This document shows, one piece after another, positions 26,298 to 35,234 of a stretch of DNA of 64,000 bases. The stretch is taken from positions 114,449-178,448 of the forward strand of contig JAKFUL010000015.1 in NCBI GenBank assembly GCA_021732665.1. The letters are read 5' to 3'. The stretch is from Acetobacteraceae bacterium (GTDB taxonomy: Bacteria; Pseudomonadota; Alphaproteobacteria; Acetobacterales; Acetobacteraceae). The position numbers and the translations under genes are program-made. Below the pieces are notes generated by a model. It did no database searches. It had not been told where the DNA came from and worked only from the letters and a program-made list of their open reading frames with translations. How positions within the stretch are numbered: position 1 is the stretch's first letter; every line of letters begins with the position of its first letter.

Positions 26298-27961
26298 GTC
26301 AGCTCGGGCGGTCCCTCGGCCCCCGCCGCCACCACGCGGCTGATCGCCCAGCGCACAGCCTCCGCATCCGGCTCGGCATGCAGCACGATCTGCTGGGTCC
26401 GCCGGGTCTCGGCAGCGGCATAGACGCTTTCCTCCAGCGAGATGGAGGCGCCACGCGCCCGCAGCCGCCAGCCATGGCCGCTCGGCAGCCGCATCAGCAC
26501 CGCCCCGTCATCCTCGACCATCGAGGCGCTGACACCGGGATGGAGGTGGAAGCGCACCACCCAGCTCAGCGTCTCGGTGACGCCGCCGGGCAGTTCCACC
26601 ACATCCTCGCCGCGCAAATCATCGCCACCCTCGGCCAGATACAGCGTGCGGCGGTGGATGGCGCCGAAGGGCTTCTTCCAGCCATCATGGCTGATCTCCA
26701 GCCAATGCGCCTGGTCCTGCTCCTGCCGCTCGGCCACCACGCGTTCGGGTCGGCGGCCGAGGCCCTCCTCGCGCAGCTCGGCGCTGTTGGTATCGGCCAG
26801 CACCAGGGTGGAATGGGCGGCGGTGGCGCGCAGCGCGTCGCGCCACACCGTGTCCGCCGCCGGCGAGGCGCCGCAATTCACGATCAACCGGTCCCGCCCC
26901 ACGCTGAGCTCGAAGGAGAGCGTGCCGGCATGCGCGAAGCGGTCGCCGGCGCGGGGCAGGCCGGTGGTCAGATCCGGCGGGCGGCCGGGGGCGGGGGCGC
27001 CGCAATCCACGATCACCAGTGTCCGGCTGCCCTGCAGGCGATGGAAGCCGGTATCCTGCAACAGCATCGGCGCGCGGCCCCGCGCCTGGCCGTGATGCAG
27101 CACGAGATCCACCAGCGTCGCCGGCTCCTCCCGCGTGCCGTTGAACAAGGCGAGGCTGCCATCCTGGTGGCGGTAGAAGCGCAAGGCCTGGCAGGCCCGT
27201 TCCAGGATGATGCCAAGCTGCGCGGGGGTATTGGCGCCGGCGCCATGCAGCAGGTTGCGGATCTCGATCAAATCCTGCAGCGCCGCCAGATGCTGCGCCG
27301 GGCTGCGCTCCACATGCCCGCCATCGGGGTAGAATTGCCGGTCCAGCTCGCCCGGCAGCAGGCGAAGGGCACGATTGAGCCAGCCCTCCTCCTCCAGCGC
27401 CACCGCGGCGGCGATGGAGGCCTTGAGCACCACCAGCGCGCCACGATGCGCGGCCTCGGCCGGCAGGCCGGCCACCACCGCACGACCATCCTGGGCAAGC
27501 CGTGTCAGCAGCGCCCGCCGAAAACCGTCATCGGCCGAAGCGGCCAGGAAATCCCAATGGCCCAGCCAGGCGGAGATCCGCGCCCCCGCCACCTCCGGCG
27601 CCTGGGCCAGGTCCTGACTTGCCCCATTGGCCAGCCAGTCATGTGCTAGGTCGCGCGCCCGCACCCGGGCGGCGTCCGTCCCCAATGCCCGCAGGTCGCG
27701 CAGCCAGCCGAAGCCATGGGCATGGGCACGCCACAGCAGCGGGCCATCGCCGGGTGCCCAACCAATGCCCGGCTGCTCTGGGGTGCCCGGCTCCAGCGGC
27801 CGCAGCGTGCCCAGTACCTCAAGCTCACCGCTGACCAGCCGCGACCCGCGTGCCGCGTCGCCGGGCCAGAGGTCCTTGAAGGAGCGCGAGGGCGCATCCG
27901 GCACCCGCACCGGTTTCAGCCCGGTGATCCAGCGCCGCGCATTGCGAATCAGGTCCGGCAT
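26294..27961 (-). CDS. heparinase II/III family protein
   Basis: 555 residues: an alpha-helical toroid-like N-terminal part (about 60-290, with [10 protein letters not shown] and [20 protein letters not shown]) and a C-terminal beta-sandwich (about 340-540, [23 protein letters not shown]). Family members are polysaccharide lyases, but this alphaproteobacterial subgroup without a signal peptide is found beside rpe and an rRNA methyltransferase, and its real substrate is unknown. The Y-x-H-containing GGHVERS matches the active-site region. It overlaps rpe by 13 nt. Confidence 0.85.
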   Translation of the reverse strand: MPDLIRNARRWITGLKPVRVPDAPSRSFKDLWPGDAARGSRLVSGELEVLGTLRPLEPGTPEQPGIGWAPGDGPLLWRAHAHGFGWLRDLRALGTDAARVRARDLAHDWLANGASQDLAQAPEVAGARISAWLGHWDFLAASADDGFRRALLTRLAQDGRAVVAGLPAEAAHRGALVVLKASIAAAVALEEEGWLNRALRLLPGELDRQFYPDGGHVERSPAQHLAALQDLIEIRNLLHGAGANTPAQLGIILERACQALRFYRHQDGSLALFNGTREEPATLVDLVLHHGQARGRAPMLLQDTGFHRLQGSRTLVIVDCGAPAPGRPPDLTTGLPRAGDRFAHAGTLSFELSVGRDRLIVNCGASPAADTVWRDALRATAAHSTLVLADTNSAELREEGLGRRPERVVAERQEQDQAHWLEISHDGWKKPFGAIHRRTLYLAEGGDDLRGEDVVELPGGVTETLSWVVRFHLHPGVSASMVEDDGAVLMRLPSGHGWRLRARGASISLEESVYAAAETRRTQQIVLHAEPDAEAVRWAISRVVAAGAEGPPELT

Positions 27962-28635
27962 GGCTTTGCTCCCCCTCCCGATTTCAGCGCCGCGATTGCC
28001 CCCGCGTAATCATCAGCGCCAAACACCGCGGTGCCGGCCACCAGCGTGTCGGCCCCCGCTTCCAGGCATTGTGGCGCGGTGGCGGTGGTGACGCCACCAT
28101 CGACTTCGAGTGCGATCTCACGCCCGGTGGCGTCGATCATCCGCCGCAGCGCGCTGATCTTGGCCAATTGGCTGGTCAGGAAGGATTGCCCACCGAAACC
28201 GGGGTTCACCGCCATCACGAGGATGAGGTCCACCAGATCCATCACGCTCTCGACCGCGCTGACGGGGGTGGCCGGGTTCAGCACCACGCCGCATTTCCGG
28301 CCCAGCGCGCGGATGGTTTGCAGGGAGCGGTGCAGATGCGGCCCTGCCTCGGGGTGGAGCGAGATGATGTCGGCGCCCGCCTTGGCGAAGGCCTCCAGAT
28401 AGGGGTCGGCCGGCGCGATCATGAGATGCACATCGAACGGCATCGCGGTGAGCGGCCGCAATGCCTTCACCAGCGCCGGCCCGAAGGAGATGTTGGGCAC
28501 GAAATGCCCATCCATGATGTCGAGATGCAGCCAGTCCGCGCCTGCCTTCTCGACGGCACGCACCTCCTCGCCCAGCCGGGTGAAATCGGCGGCAAGAAGG
28601 CTGGGGGCGATGCGGGGCAGGGGAGGCATGACCAT
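27949..28635 (-). CDS. rpe: ribulose-phosphate 3-epimerase
   Basis: 228-residue TIM-barrel enzyme interconverting ribulose 5-phosphate and xylulose 5-phosphate. Conserved pieces are [53 protein letters not shown] and the phosphate-binding EVDGGV. The ATG at 28633-28635 is used, 2 nt after the upstream stop; a second ATG lies two codons later. The frame is open upstream only as a shadow of the methyltransferase gene. Confidence 0.95.
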   Translation of the reverse strand: MVMPPLPRIAPSLLAADFTRLGEEVRAVEKAGADWLHLDIMDGHFVPNISFGPALVKALRPLTAMPFDVHLMIAPADPYLEAFAKAGADIISLHPEAGPHLHRSLQTIRALGRKCGVVLNPATPVSAVESVMDLVDLILVMAVNPGFGGQSFLTSQLAKISALRRMIDATGREIALEVDGGVTTATAPQCLEAGADTLVAGTAVFGADDYAGAIAALKSGGGAKPCRT

Positions 28636-28637
28636 GT

Positions 28638-29570
28638 CTAGCCCCCTGCCCCGACACCCGGCAACCAAGCAAAGGTGAGTTCGTGCTTGTTGTGTGCGGC
28701 ATGGAAGATCCTGCCGCCGGGGATGGCGGCGAATTTCTCCGCGGTGGCGTGGTCGGTCTCGCCCTGGAATTTCAGCGTGCACAGTATGTTGCGCGCCGCA
28801 CCCGCCGCCATCCAGCGTTCCACCAGCCCCAGAAGCCGCGCGGGATAGCAGATGATGTCGGAGAACAGCCAGTCCACCGGCTCCGGCTCCAGCCCGAAGG
28901 CGCTCTCGCCCCGCCATGTCACCCCCGGCAAGCCAGCGATCGCGGCGTCGAGCGGCGCCTTGTCCACGGCCATGACCGTGGCGCCGAGTTTTGCCAGCAC
29001 CCAGGTCCAGCCACCCGGCGAGGCGCCGAGGTCAAGGCAGGTCTCCCCCGGCACGGGGTGGCGGCCGATGCGCGTCAGCCCTTCCCACAGCTTCAGGTAG
29101 GCGCGGGAGGGCGGTCCCTCGCGGTCCTCCACGAAACGTGGCTCGCCATTCACGAAGGGGCTGGTCTTGGTGGGGGAGGCCAGCAGGGTGCCGGCATCGA
29201 GCATGGTCCAGCCGCCGAGATGGCCGGTGGGCGCGGGTTCGGGGAAGGTCAGGGGCCGGGCCTTCACTGGCGGCAGGCGGTCCTGGATCAGTGCGGCGCG
29301 GCGGTGGTGTTCGGTTGGGAGCAGCGCCCAGTTGCGCTGGATCGCGCGCAGCGCATCGGCCGCGGCCTTCACCGATGGGGCGGGAAGCAGCACCGGCGCA
29401 TCCCAGCATTCCAGCGCCCAGGCGGCATGGATCGGCGGCTTGTCCGAAAGCGCCAGGCGGCCATGCCATTCCAGGCCGTCAACGCCGCGGCGGTGCAGTT
29501 CCTCGGACAAATCGGCCTCGAAGCCCTCGGCGGCCAGGTAGGCGGCCAGGTAGGCCCGCTGGGGCGTCAT
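28638..29570 (-). CDS. RlmM-like 23S rRNA 2'-O-methyltransferase
   Basis: 310 residues. The N-terminal half resembles the THUMP-like part of RlmM, and the C-terminal half is an FtsJ-type methyltransferase with [19 protein letters not shown] as the SAM site. A K-D-K-E set typical of ribose 2'-O-methyltransferases is visible (K164 region in [21 protein letters not shown] and ELTFAW). It is followed by rpe after 2 nt. Its ATG overlaps the stop of a small upstream reading frame (29567-29806) by 4 nt. Confidence 0.87.
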   Translation of the reverse strand: MTPQRAYLAAYLAAEGFEADLSEELHRRGVDGLEWHGRLALSDKPPIHAAWALECWDAPVLLPAPSVKAAADALRAIQRNWALLPTEHHRRAALIQDRLPPVKARPLTFPEPAPTGHLGGWTMLDAGTLLASPTKTSPFVNGEPRFVEDREGPPSRAYLKLWEGLTRIGRHPVPGETCLDLGASPGGWTWVLAKLGATVMAVDKAPLDAAIAGLPGVTWRGESAFGLEPEPVDWLFSDIICYPARLLGLVERWMAAGAARNILCTLKFQGETDHATAEKFAAIPGGRIFHAAHNKHELTFAWLPGVGAGG

Positions 29571-29806
29571 GGGGCGTATTCCCGCGGTTTGCGGACAAAT
29601 CCCCGTTCGGTGCTGCTTTCGGACATATTCACCTGGCCGGGGTAGCGGGGGCCGGCCGGGCTGGCCAGGGTATCCTGCGGGTTTCGGACAAATTCCCAGG
29701 CCTGGGCGTCCGGGCCTGTCCGGGGTGGGGGAGGCGGCGATGCTGGCATGGCTGGGCCTCCTGGTTGCGCGGGGTGCATTCTAGGATATACAGCCGTGAA
29801 AATCAA
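29567..29806 (-). CDS. possible small ORF coupled to the rlmM-like gene
   Basis: 79 codons, Pro-rich, no recognised family. It ends with an ATGA overlap onto the methyltransferase start and contains two similar peptides, EFVRNPQ and GFVRKPRE, coded by a repeated TTTCGGACAAATTC-like DNA motif. A shorter version could start at the inner ATG of MSESSTERGF. It might be a leader or coupled small protein, or a chance open frame in GC-rich DNA. Confidence 0.3.
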   Translation of the reverse strand: MIFTAVYPRMHPAQPGGPAMPASPPPPPRTGPDAQAWEFVRNPQDTLASPAGPRYPGQVNMSESSTERGFVRKPREYAP

Positions 29807-29990
29807 GGTATATAATCCTTTTATGGCAACTCACCCGTGTGAGTCCGCGGATCTGACCCGCGCTCAGCCGGCAGCGAGGGGCTTGAACATCGGGCGGTTC
29901 CTTCCATCCGTGGGTGGCTGGCGAAGGCAACCGGTCCGGCAGACCCCAATAGGCAAAGAAACCTTAAATCTACCGAAAGGACAGACAAAT
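29571..29990. other. 420-bp intergenic region with short repeats and an AT-rich island
   Basis: Lies between the rlmM-like start and the DUF423 stop. It has three copies of a (T)TTCGGACA(A/T)AT-like motif (about 29588, 29617 and 29684) and, unusually for this DNA, an AT-rich patch (29781-29825) with an imperfect inverted repeat GGATATAC/GTATATaaTCC and a perfect TATAAT at 29811-29816. It probably holds the promoter of the rlmM-rpe-heparinase operon. No well-supported gene apart from the doubtful 79-codon frame. Confidence 0.5.
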
Positions 29991-30329
29991 CTATCGTCCG
30001 CGCAGCGCCACCACCCCGAGCCATAGCCAGCCGCCCATCATGGCAAAGCCGCCGATCGGTGCGACGGGGCCAAGCGACTGGCCTGAAAAGACCCGCACCA
30101 GCACGGCCAGGCAGAACAGGAAAAGCCCTGCCGCCAGCAGCGCGCCACCGCGCCATGCCCCCCAAAGCCCTACGACGATCAAGGCCGGCGCATGAAACCC
30201 CAGCAGCATGGTCACCGAGCCCAGCATGCGTGCCTCGCCCTCGCCCAGCCCCAGATGCGCCCCGGCGGCGGCGAAGAGCACGGCGAGAAACCCCGCCAGG
30301 CAGCCCAGCGCCTTGATGGCATGGCTCAA
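29991..30329 (-). CDS. DUF423 membrane protein
   Basis: 112 residues with four hydrophobic segments, matching the DUF423 (YgdD-like) family: AGFLAVLFAAAGAHLG at the start, ARMLGSVTMLLGFHAPALIVVG, and GPVAPIGGFAMMGGWLWLG near the end. Function unknown. The ATG overlaps the hslO stop codon by 4 nt, so it is the second gene of an hslO-DUF423 unit. Confidence 0.9.
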   Translation of the reverse strand: MSHAIKALGCLAGFLAVLFAAAGAHLGLGEGEARMLGSVTMLLGFHAPALIVVGLWGAWRGGALLAAGLFLFCLAVLVRVFSGQSLGPVAPIGGFAMMGGWLWLGVVALRGR

Positions 30330-31270
30330 CGACGGATCTCGGCCCGGTCGAATTTGAAGTCGTAGTTGCAGAACTCGCAGGTCATGGTGATGGCACCACC
30401 CTCCGCCATCTCATCCAGATCCTCGTCCGGAAACCCGCCCAGCACGCCGGAAAGCTTGGCGCGCGAACACCGGCAGCCATAGGACAGCGCGCGGGCCTGA
30501 TCCAGCACCAGCCCCTCGGCATGGTAGAGCAGGTGCAGCAGGCGCGGAATCGGCAGATCGTCGTCGAGCAGCTCGCTGTCCTTCAGCGTGGTCGCCAGCA
30601 GCACGGCGGTCTTCCAGGCCTCGTCCTGTTCCTCCGGCGTGGCGTCGCCTATGCCGCCGGCGCCGGCCACGCGCTCCAGGATGAAGGCGCTGGCCCGCCA
30701 GCCCTTCTCCGTCCGGGCGCAGGCCAGGCGGACGAAGGCCTGCAATTGCTCGGAGGTGCGGAAATAGCTTTGCGTCATGTCGGCGAGGTGGATGCCGTCC
30801 ATCGAGACGATGCCCTGGTAGCGCTCCATGTCCGGGCCCTGGTCGCAGGTGAAGGCGATGTAGCCCTTGCCCAGAAGGCCGGCGGCGGGTGGATCGTGGT
30901 CCACCTCCATCAGCCTGGCCAGCTCCTCATGCTCCACGCGGGCCTGGCCGCGCAGCTGGCCGTCATCGGTGCAATCCGCCAGCAGCATGGGCACCACGCC
31001 ATCACCCTTGGCCTGAAGGGAAAAACTGCCCTTGAATTTCAGCGCCGCGGCCAGCCCCGCGGTCAGCGCCATCGCCTCGCCCACGATGCGGCCCACGGGG
31101 GGCGAATGGTTGTGCCGGCCCAGCAGCGCCTCGGCCAGCGCGCCCAGGCGGATCAGCCGGCCGCGCACCGGCCGGCCCTCCAGATGGAAGGGCTGCAATG
31201 CCGTGGGCACGACCAGGTCGGGCACGGGCGGGCGGTCGGCGTTGAGGAAATCGGGCATCGGGTCCGGCAT
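30326..31270 (-). CDS. hslO: redox-regulated chaperone Hsp33
   Basis: 314 residues. Hsp33 is a cytoplasmic holdase switched on by oxidation. The redox zinc site is visible at the C-terminus as CRCS and, 40 residues later, CEFC. Earlier family pieces are RGRLIRLGALAEALLGRH, TAGLAAALKFKGSFSLQAKGDG and GIVSMDG. ATG 31268-31270 is used; ATG 31258 is an alternative. It is divergent from the PaiB-like gene with a 59-bp gap. Confidence 0.95.
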   Translation of the reverse strand: MPDPMPDFLNADRPPVPDLVVPTALQPFHLEGRPVRGRLIRLGALAEALLGRHNHSPPVGRIVGEAMALTAGLAAALKFKGSFSLQAKGDGVVPMLLADCTDDGQLRGQARVEHEELARLMEVDHDPPAAGLLGKGYIAFTCDQGPDMERYQGIVSMDGIHLADMTQSYFRTSEQLQAFVRLACARTEKGWRASAFILERVAGAGGIGDATPEEQDEAWKTAVLLATTLKDSELLDDDLPIPRLLHLLYHAEGLVLDQARALSYGCRCSRAKLSGVLGGFPDEDLDEMAEGGAITMTCEFCNYDFKFDRAEIRR

Positions 31271-31329
31271 GGCTGTGTTGCGCGCATGAGAGCTTGGGCA
31301 CGTCAAGTGGTTTGGCTAGGCTGCCTGGC

Positions 31330-31935
31330 ATGTACACCCCGCCCGCCTTCCGAGAGGATGACCCTGCGATCCTGGCCAGCATCATGGCGGCTGCGCGGCT
31401 CAGCCTGCTGGTCTCCAACGGGCCTGACGGGCTGCCGGTGATCACCCATCTGCCGCTGCAATACCGCAACGGCATCGTCATAGGCCACCTCGCCCGCGCC
31501 AACCCGCATTGGCAGGGGCTGGAGCGCGGCGTGGCGGTGTTCCAGGGGGTGGAGGCCTATGTCTCGCCCTCCAGCTACCCCAGCAAGGCCGAACACCACC
31601 GCGTGGTGCCGACCTGGAATTACGAGGCGGTGCATGCCCATGGCCCGATCGAGGTGGTGCAGGATGCCGGGCGGCTGCGCGAGATCGTCAGCGGGCTGAC
31701 CGACGCGCATGAGGCGAAGCGCGAAAACCCCTGGAGCGTGAATGACGCGCCGGCGGAGTTCGTGGCCGGCCAGCTCAAGGGCATCGTCGGCGTGGTGCTG
31801 CGGGTGGAGCGGCTGATCGGCAAGCGCAAGCTGAGCCAGAACCGCAGCGCAGCGGACGCCGGCGGTGCGGCGGCGGACCTGGCGGCGCGCGGCGACGCGC
31901 GCGACCATGCGGTGGCGGAGGCGATGCGGCGATGA
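31330..31935 (+). CDS. PaiB-family FMN-binding protein
   Basis: 201 residues of the PaiB-type FMN-binding split-barrel family, annotated in Bacillus as a negative transcriptional regulator. It begins MYTPPAFREDDPAI and contains HLPLQY, GHLARANPHW, VAVFQGVEAYVSPSSYPSK and VPTWNYEAVHAHG, all typical. The regulatory role outside Bacillus is doubtful, and a flavin-dependent reductase role is possible. It overlaps the next small gene by 4 nt. Confidence 0.9.
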   Translation: MYTPPAFREDDPAILASIMAAARLSLLVSNGPDGLPVITHLPLQYRNGIVIGHLARANPHWQGLERGVAVFQGVEAYVSPSSYPSKAEHHRVVPTWNYEAVHAHGPIEVVQDAGRLREIVSGLTDAHEAKRENPWSVNDAPAEFVAGQLKGIVGVVLRVERLIGKRKLSQNRSAADAGGAAADLAARGDARDHAVAEAMRR

Positions 31936-32207
31936 TGCGCCGCCCTTCCGCATTGGTTGTCGCCGCCGTGTTGATGGGCTGCGCCGAGCCTGGGCCTGAC
32001 GCCGGCTTCGGCGAGAGGGCAGCCCGCGGGACCGGGACATTCGTCGGCTCCACTGCGGTGCTGCTGGTTCTGCAGGTGCTGATCCCCGCCGCGCTCGTCT
32101 TCAGCGCGGTGACCCGCACACCAATCTTCGGCACCGAGCCCATCGAACCGCCTGCCAGGCCCGTCGCCGCGCAGGAAAGCGTTGAAGCGTCGCATTCCGC
32201 GCGTTAA
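31932..32207 (+). CDS. small predicted lipoprotein with one membrane segment
   Basis: 91 residues. It has a lipoprotein-like signal (MMRRPSALVVAAVLMGCAE, Cys at 17) and a second hydrophobic segment (GSTAVLLVLQVLIPAALVFSAV), so it may be anchored both by lipid and by a helix. No family recognised. It overlaps the PaiB gene (ATGATG at the junction) and precedes the antitoxin gene by 8 nt. Confidence 0.6.
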   Translation: MMRRPSALVVAAVLMGCAEPGPDAGFGERAARGTGTFVGSTAVLLVLQVLIPAALVFSAVTRTPIFGTEPIEPPARPVAAQESVEASHSAR

Positions 32208-32215
32208 TGTAGGAC

Positions 32216-32494
32216 ATGTCCTACATCACCACGGCCCGTGACGCGAACCATCGCTTCTCGCAGCTTCTGCGCGATGCCGAGGCGGGGCAGGAAATCATCA
32301 TCACCCGTAACGGCAAGCCGGTGGCGCGGCTGATCCCCGAACCCGCGCCGGTGAAGAAGGTGCTGACCCCGGAGCAGGAGAAGTCCTTGGCCGAGGCCGA
32401 GGCATTCGCCCGGCAGCCCCGCACACTCGCGCCCTGGAAGTTCAACCGCGACGAGATCTACGAGGACGTTCTGGCCAAGTTCGATGACAAGTGA
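32216..32494 (+). CDS. Phd/YefM-family antitoxin
   Basis: 92 residues: SYITTARDANHRFSQLLRDAEAGQEIIITRNGKPVARLIP is the N-terminal DNA-binding fold of the Phd/YefM family, followed by a flexible acidic C-terminal tail (KSLAEAEAFAR, DEIYEDVLAKF) that would wrap the toxin. It overlaps the downstream PIN-domain toxin gene by 4 nt, the classical toxin-antitoxin order. It likely represses its own promoter; the sequence around 32208-32215 is too short to show an operator. Confidence 0.9.
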   Translation: MSYITTARDANHRFSQLLRDAEAGQEIIITRNGKPVARLIPEPAPVKKVLTPEQEKSLAEAEAFARQPRTLAPWKFNRDEIYEDVLAKFDDK

Positions 32495-32940
32495 CGCGGC
32501 CGACCATCGACGCCAACATCCTCGTCTATTCGATCGAGACGGGTGACCGCAGACAGGAGGCCGCGATTGCGATCATCGCCGGGGCCGCGCGCGCCGGCGG
32601 ACTGATCACCCTGCAGGCCCTGGGCGAATTCTTCTTCGCCACAACCAGAAAGCGCAAGCTCGAGCCCGAGGCGGCCATGCGCCAGGTCGCGCTGTGGAGC
32701 ACGGCCTTCGGCGCGCCCCTGCCACACAGCCCCGCCGCCCTGACCGAAGCCATGGCCGCCGCCGCCACCGGCCGCTTCTCATTCTGGGACGCCATGCTGC
32801 TGGCCACCGCCGCCCAATCCGGCTGCACCGCGCTGATCTCCGAAGACATGGCCCCAGGCGCGAAACTCGGCCCCGTCCGCGTCATCCCCGCCTTCGCCGG
32901 CGCCGATGTTTCGCCCGAGGCCCGCGCAGTTTTGGCATGA
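32491..32940 (+). CDS. PIN-domain toxin (VapC type)
   Basis: 149-residue PIN nuclease. The acidic residues of the metal site are in TIDANILVYSIE (first Asp), QALGEFF (Glu), SFWDAMLLATA (Asp) and ISEDM (Asp). Relatives cleave tRNA or rRNA. GTG start overlapping the antitoxin stop (GTGA). All key residues are present, so it is probably active. It ends 64 bp before truB. Confidence 0.9.
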   Translation: MTRPTIDANILVYSIETGDRRQEAAIAIIAGAARAGGLITLQALGEFFFATTRKRKLEPEAAMRQVALWSTAFGAPLPHSPAALTEAMAAAATGRFSFWDAMLLATAAQSGCTALISEDMAPGAKLGPVRVIPAFAGADVSPEARAVLA

Positions 32941-33004
32941 TCGCGCTTGCGCCCACCCCCCACATCGCTACAACCCGCCCCCTCACACTGCAGTCCGAAA
33001 CACA

Positions 33005-33961
33005 ATGCCCCGCCAATTCCGCAAAAAACCCAAAGGCCGGCCCATCGATGGCTGGCTCATCGTCGATAAGCCTTCCGGCATCGGCTCGACCGATGTCGTC
33101 AACAAGGTGAAACGCGCCTTCGACGCGCAGAAGGCGGGCCATGGCGGCACGCTCGATCCACTCGCCACCGGCCTCCTCCCGGTCGCCTTCGGCGCCGCCA
33201 CCAAGACCGTGCCCTACGTCATGGACGGCACGAAAACCTACCGCTTCACGCTGAAATTCGGCGAGGCGCGCGACAGCGACGACGCCGATGGCGCAGTGAC
33301 CGAAACCACCGACGCCCGGCCCAGTGACGAGGCGATCCGCGCCGCCCTGCCGGCCTTCACCGGCGACATCATGCAGGTCCCGCCGATCTATTCCGCGATC
33401 AAGATCAATGGCGACCGCGCCTATGACCTGGCCCGCGATGGGCAGGAAGTGATCCTCGAAGCCCGCCCGGCCCGTGTGGACAAGTTCGAGCTGACCGAGC
33501 GGCCGGATGCCGACCACGCGATCTTCGAGGTGCAGTCGGGCAAGGGCGTCTATATGCGGTCCCTGGCGCGCGACCTGGCCAAGGCGGTGGGCTCGCTAGG
33601 CCATATCGCGGCCCTGCGCCGGCTTTCCGTGGGTCCCTTCAAGGAATCCCACGCCGTGCCCCTGGACAGCCTATTGGTTTCCGGGGATACACCTCCCCCT
33701 TCACTGGACCTCCTTCTCCCGCTCACGACCGCGCTGGACGACATCCCGGCACTGGCCATGAGCGAAGCGGAGGCCGCCCGCCTTCAATTCGGCCAGGCGA
33801 TCAGCCTGGTGGAGTTCATGGGCCGGGTTCCGGCGGCGGCCAGCCCTGATGGTGGGTTGATCCGCGCGATGGCAGGGGAACGGTTTGTCGGGTTGTGCCG
33901 TCTGGAGGAGGGGATGTGTTTCCCCGAACGCCTGATGGCAGCGACCGAAACCGGGCACTGA
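33005..33961 (+). CDS. truB: tRNA pseudouridine(55) synthase
   Basis: 318 residues; makes pseudouridine 55 in the T-loop of tRNAs. The catalytic Asp is in AGHGGTLDPLATGLLPVAFG, with the start PIDGWLIVDKPSGIGSTDVV and QVPPIYSAIKINGDRAYDLAR as further family pieces. ATG 33005 is chosen because upstream codons read as Pro/His-rich filler. It is followed by rpsO after 24 nt, the widely conserved truB-rpsO order. Confidence 0.96.
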   Translation: MPRQFRKKPKGRPIDGWLIVDKPSGIGSTDVVNKVKRAFDAQKAGHGGTLDPLATGLLPVAFGAATKTVPYVMDGTKTYRFTLKFGEARDSDDADGAVTETTDARPSDEAIRAALPAFTGDIMQVPPIYSAIKINGDRAYDLARDGQEVILEARPARVDKFELTERPDADHAIFEVQSGKGVYMRSLARDLAKAVGSLGHIAALRRLSVGPFKESHAVPLDSLLVSGDTPPPSLDLLLPLTTALDDIPALAMSEAEAARLQFGQAISLVEFMGRVPAAASPDGGLIRAMAGERFVGLCRLEEGMCFPERLMAATETGH

Positions 33962-33985
33962 AACCTCTCGAACAAGGATCACACG

Positions 33986-34255
33986 ATGTCGATCACAGAC
34001 GAACGCCGCGCCGCGGTGATTCTCGAATACGCCGTGAAGCCCGGCGACACCGGCAGCCCGGAAGTGCAGGTCGCGATCATGAGCGAGCGCATCACCAACC
34101 TGACCGAGCACCTCAAGACCCACGCGAAGGATTTCCACTCGCGCCGCGGTTTGCTGGTGATGGTGGGGCAGCGTCGTGGGCTGCTGGATTACCTCAAGCG
34201 CCGCGACCATGCGCGCTACGCCACGCTGATCCAGCGCCTCGGCCTGCGCCGATAA
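33986..34255 (+). CDS. rpsO: 30S ribosomal protein S15
   Basis: 89 residues, full length. Conserved [25 protein letters not shown] and the [24 protein letters not shown] helix that binds 16S rRNA. It follows truB by 24 nt. The usual next gene, pnp, is not here; a glutathione transferase gene follows after 18 nt instead. Confidence 0.97.
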   Translation: MSITDERRAAVILEYAVKPGDTGSPEVQVAIMSERITNLTEHLKTHAKDFHSRRGLLVMVGQRRGLLDYLKRRDHARYATLIQRLGLRR

Positions 34256-34273
34256 TCCGGAAAACCCCGCGCC

Positions 34274-35167
34274 ATGGGTCAGATGATCGATGGCGTGTGG
34301 GAGGCGGTCGATCGCAAGATCACCGCCGCTGACGGCAGTTTTGTTCGTGCCAGCAGCAGCTTTCGTGGAACGATCCCGGTGGTGGAGCCGGGGCGGTACC
34401 GTCTCTATGTCTCGCTGGCCTGCCCCTGGGCGCATCGCACGCTGATCTTTCGGCGGTTGAAAGGGCTGGAGGGGTCTATCGGCCTTTCCGTCACCCATTG
34501 GCTGATGGCGGAGCAGGGCTGGAGTTTCGCCCCCGGCGAGGGCGTGGTGCCGGACCCTGAGGGGGCCGCGGCGATGCACGAGATCTACGCCCGGGCCGAC
34601 CCGCATTTCACCGGCCGCGTCACCGTCCCGGTGCTGTGGGACAGACAGGCCCGCACCATCGTCAACAATGAATCCGCCGAAATCATCCGCATGTTCAACG
34701 CGATCGGGGAGGGCCCGGATTACTGCCCCAAGGCGCTGCTGCCGGAGATCGATGCGGTGAATGCGCGCATCTATGAGACGTTGAACAATGGCGTCTATCG
34801 GGCCGGCTTCGCCGCCAGCCAGGCGGCTTATGACGAGGCGGTGTCGGCGTTGTTCGACAGCCTGGATTGGCTGGAGGCGTTATTGTCGACGCGGCGCTGG
34901 TTGTGTGGCGATGTGCTGACCGAGGCGGATTGGCGCCTCTTCACCACATTGATCCGTTTCGACGCTGTGTATGTGACCCACTTCAAGTGCAACATCCGAA
35001 GGCTGGTGGATTACCCGGCGCTGCAGGCCTATACGAAGCGTCTCTACAGCATCCCCGGCATCGCCGAGACCTGTGATTTCACCCACATCAAGCGCCACTA
35101 TTTCGAAAGCCACCGCGGCCTGAACCCCACCGGCATAGTCCCCGCCGGCCCTGTCCTGGATTTCTGA
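34274..35167 (+). CDS. glutathione S-transferase, glutathionyl-hydroquinone reductase type
   Basis: 297 residues of the omega-like/Xi class. The active-site Cys is in YVSLACPWAHRTLIFRRLKGLE, followed by VPVLWDRQARTIVNNESAEIIRMFN and the C-terminal domain with GVYRAGFAASQAAYDEAV and YPALQAYTKRLYSIPGIAETC. Such enzymes reduce glutathionyl-hydroquinones. It begins 18 nt after rpsO and may be read with it. A two-hairpin element follows the stop. Confidence 0.93.
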   Translation: MGQMIDGVWEAVDRKITAADGSFVRASSSFRGTIPVVEPGRYRLYVSLACPWAHRTLIFRRLKGLEGSIGLSVTHWLMAEQGWSFAPGEGVVPDPEGAAAMHEIYARADPHFTGRVTVPVLWDRQARTIVNNESAEIIRMFNAIGEGPDYCPKALLPEIDAVNARIYETLNNGVYRAGFAASQAAYDEAVSALFDSLDWLEALLSTRRWLCGDVLTEADWRLFTTLIRFDAVYVTHFKCNIRRLVDYPALQAYTKRLYSIPGIAETCDFTHIKRHYFESHRGLNPTGIVPAGPVLDF

Positions 35168-35180
35168 ATCAGAACACGGT

Positions 35181-35233
35181 CCAGGGCCGGGTCGGCCCTG
35201 GCGGGGAGGTCCGGAGGGGCAGCGCCCCTCTGG
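35181..35233. terminator. two-hairpin intergenic element (copy B)
   Basis: CCAGGGCCG/CGGCCCTGG with a 3-nt loop (35181-35201) and CCGGAGGGGC/GCCCCTCTGG with AGC loop (35211-35233), separated by a G-rich spacer. It fills the 67-bp gap between two convergent genes and probably terminates both. It has the same plan as the elements near 18.8 and 46.2 kb. Confidence 0.65.
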
Positions 35234-35234
35234 T

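Noticed and set aside
32216..32940. Toxin-antitoxin pair as a sign of a plasmid or prophage
   Set aside because: No integrase, transposase, phage or replication gene is seen, and neighbours are housekeeping genes.
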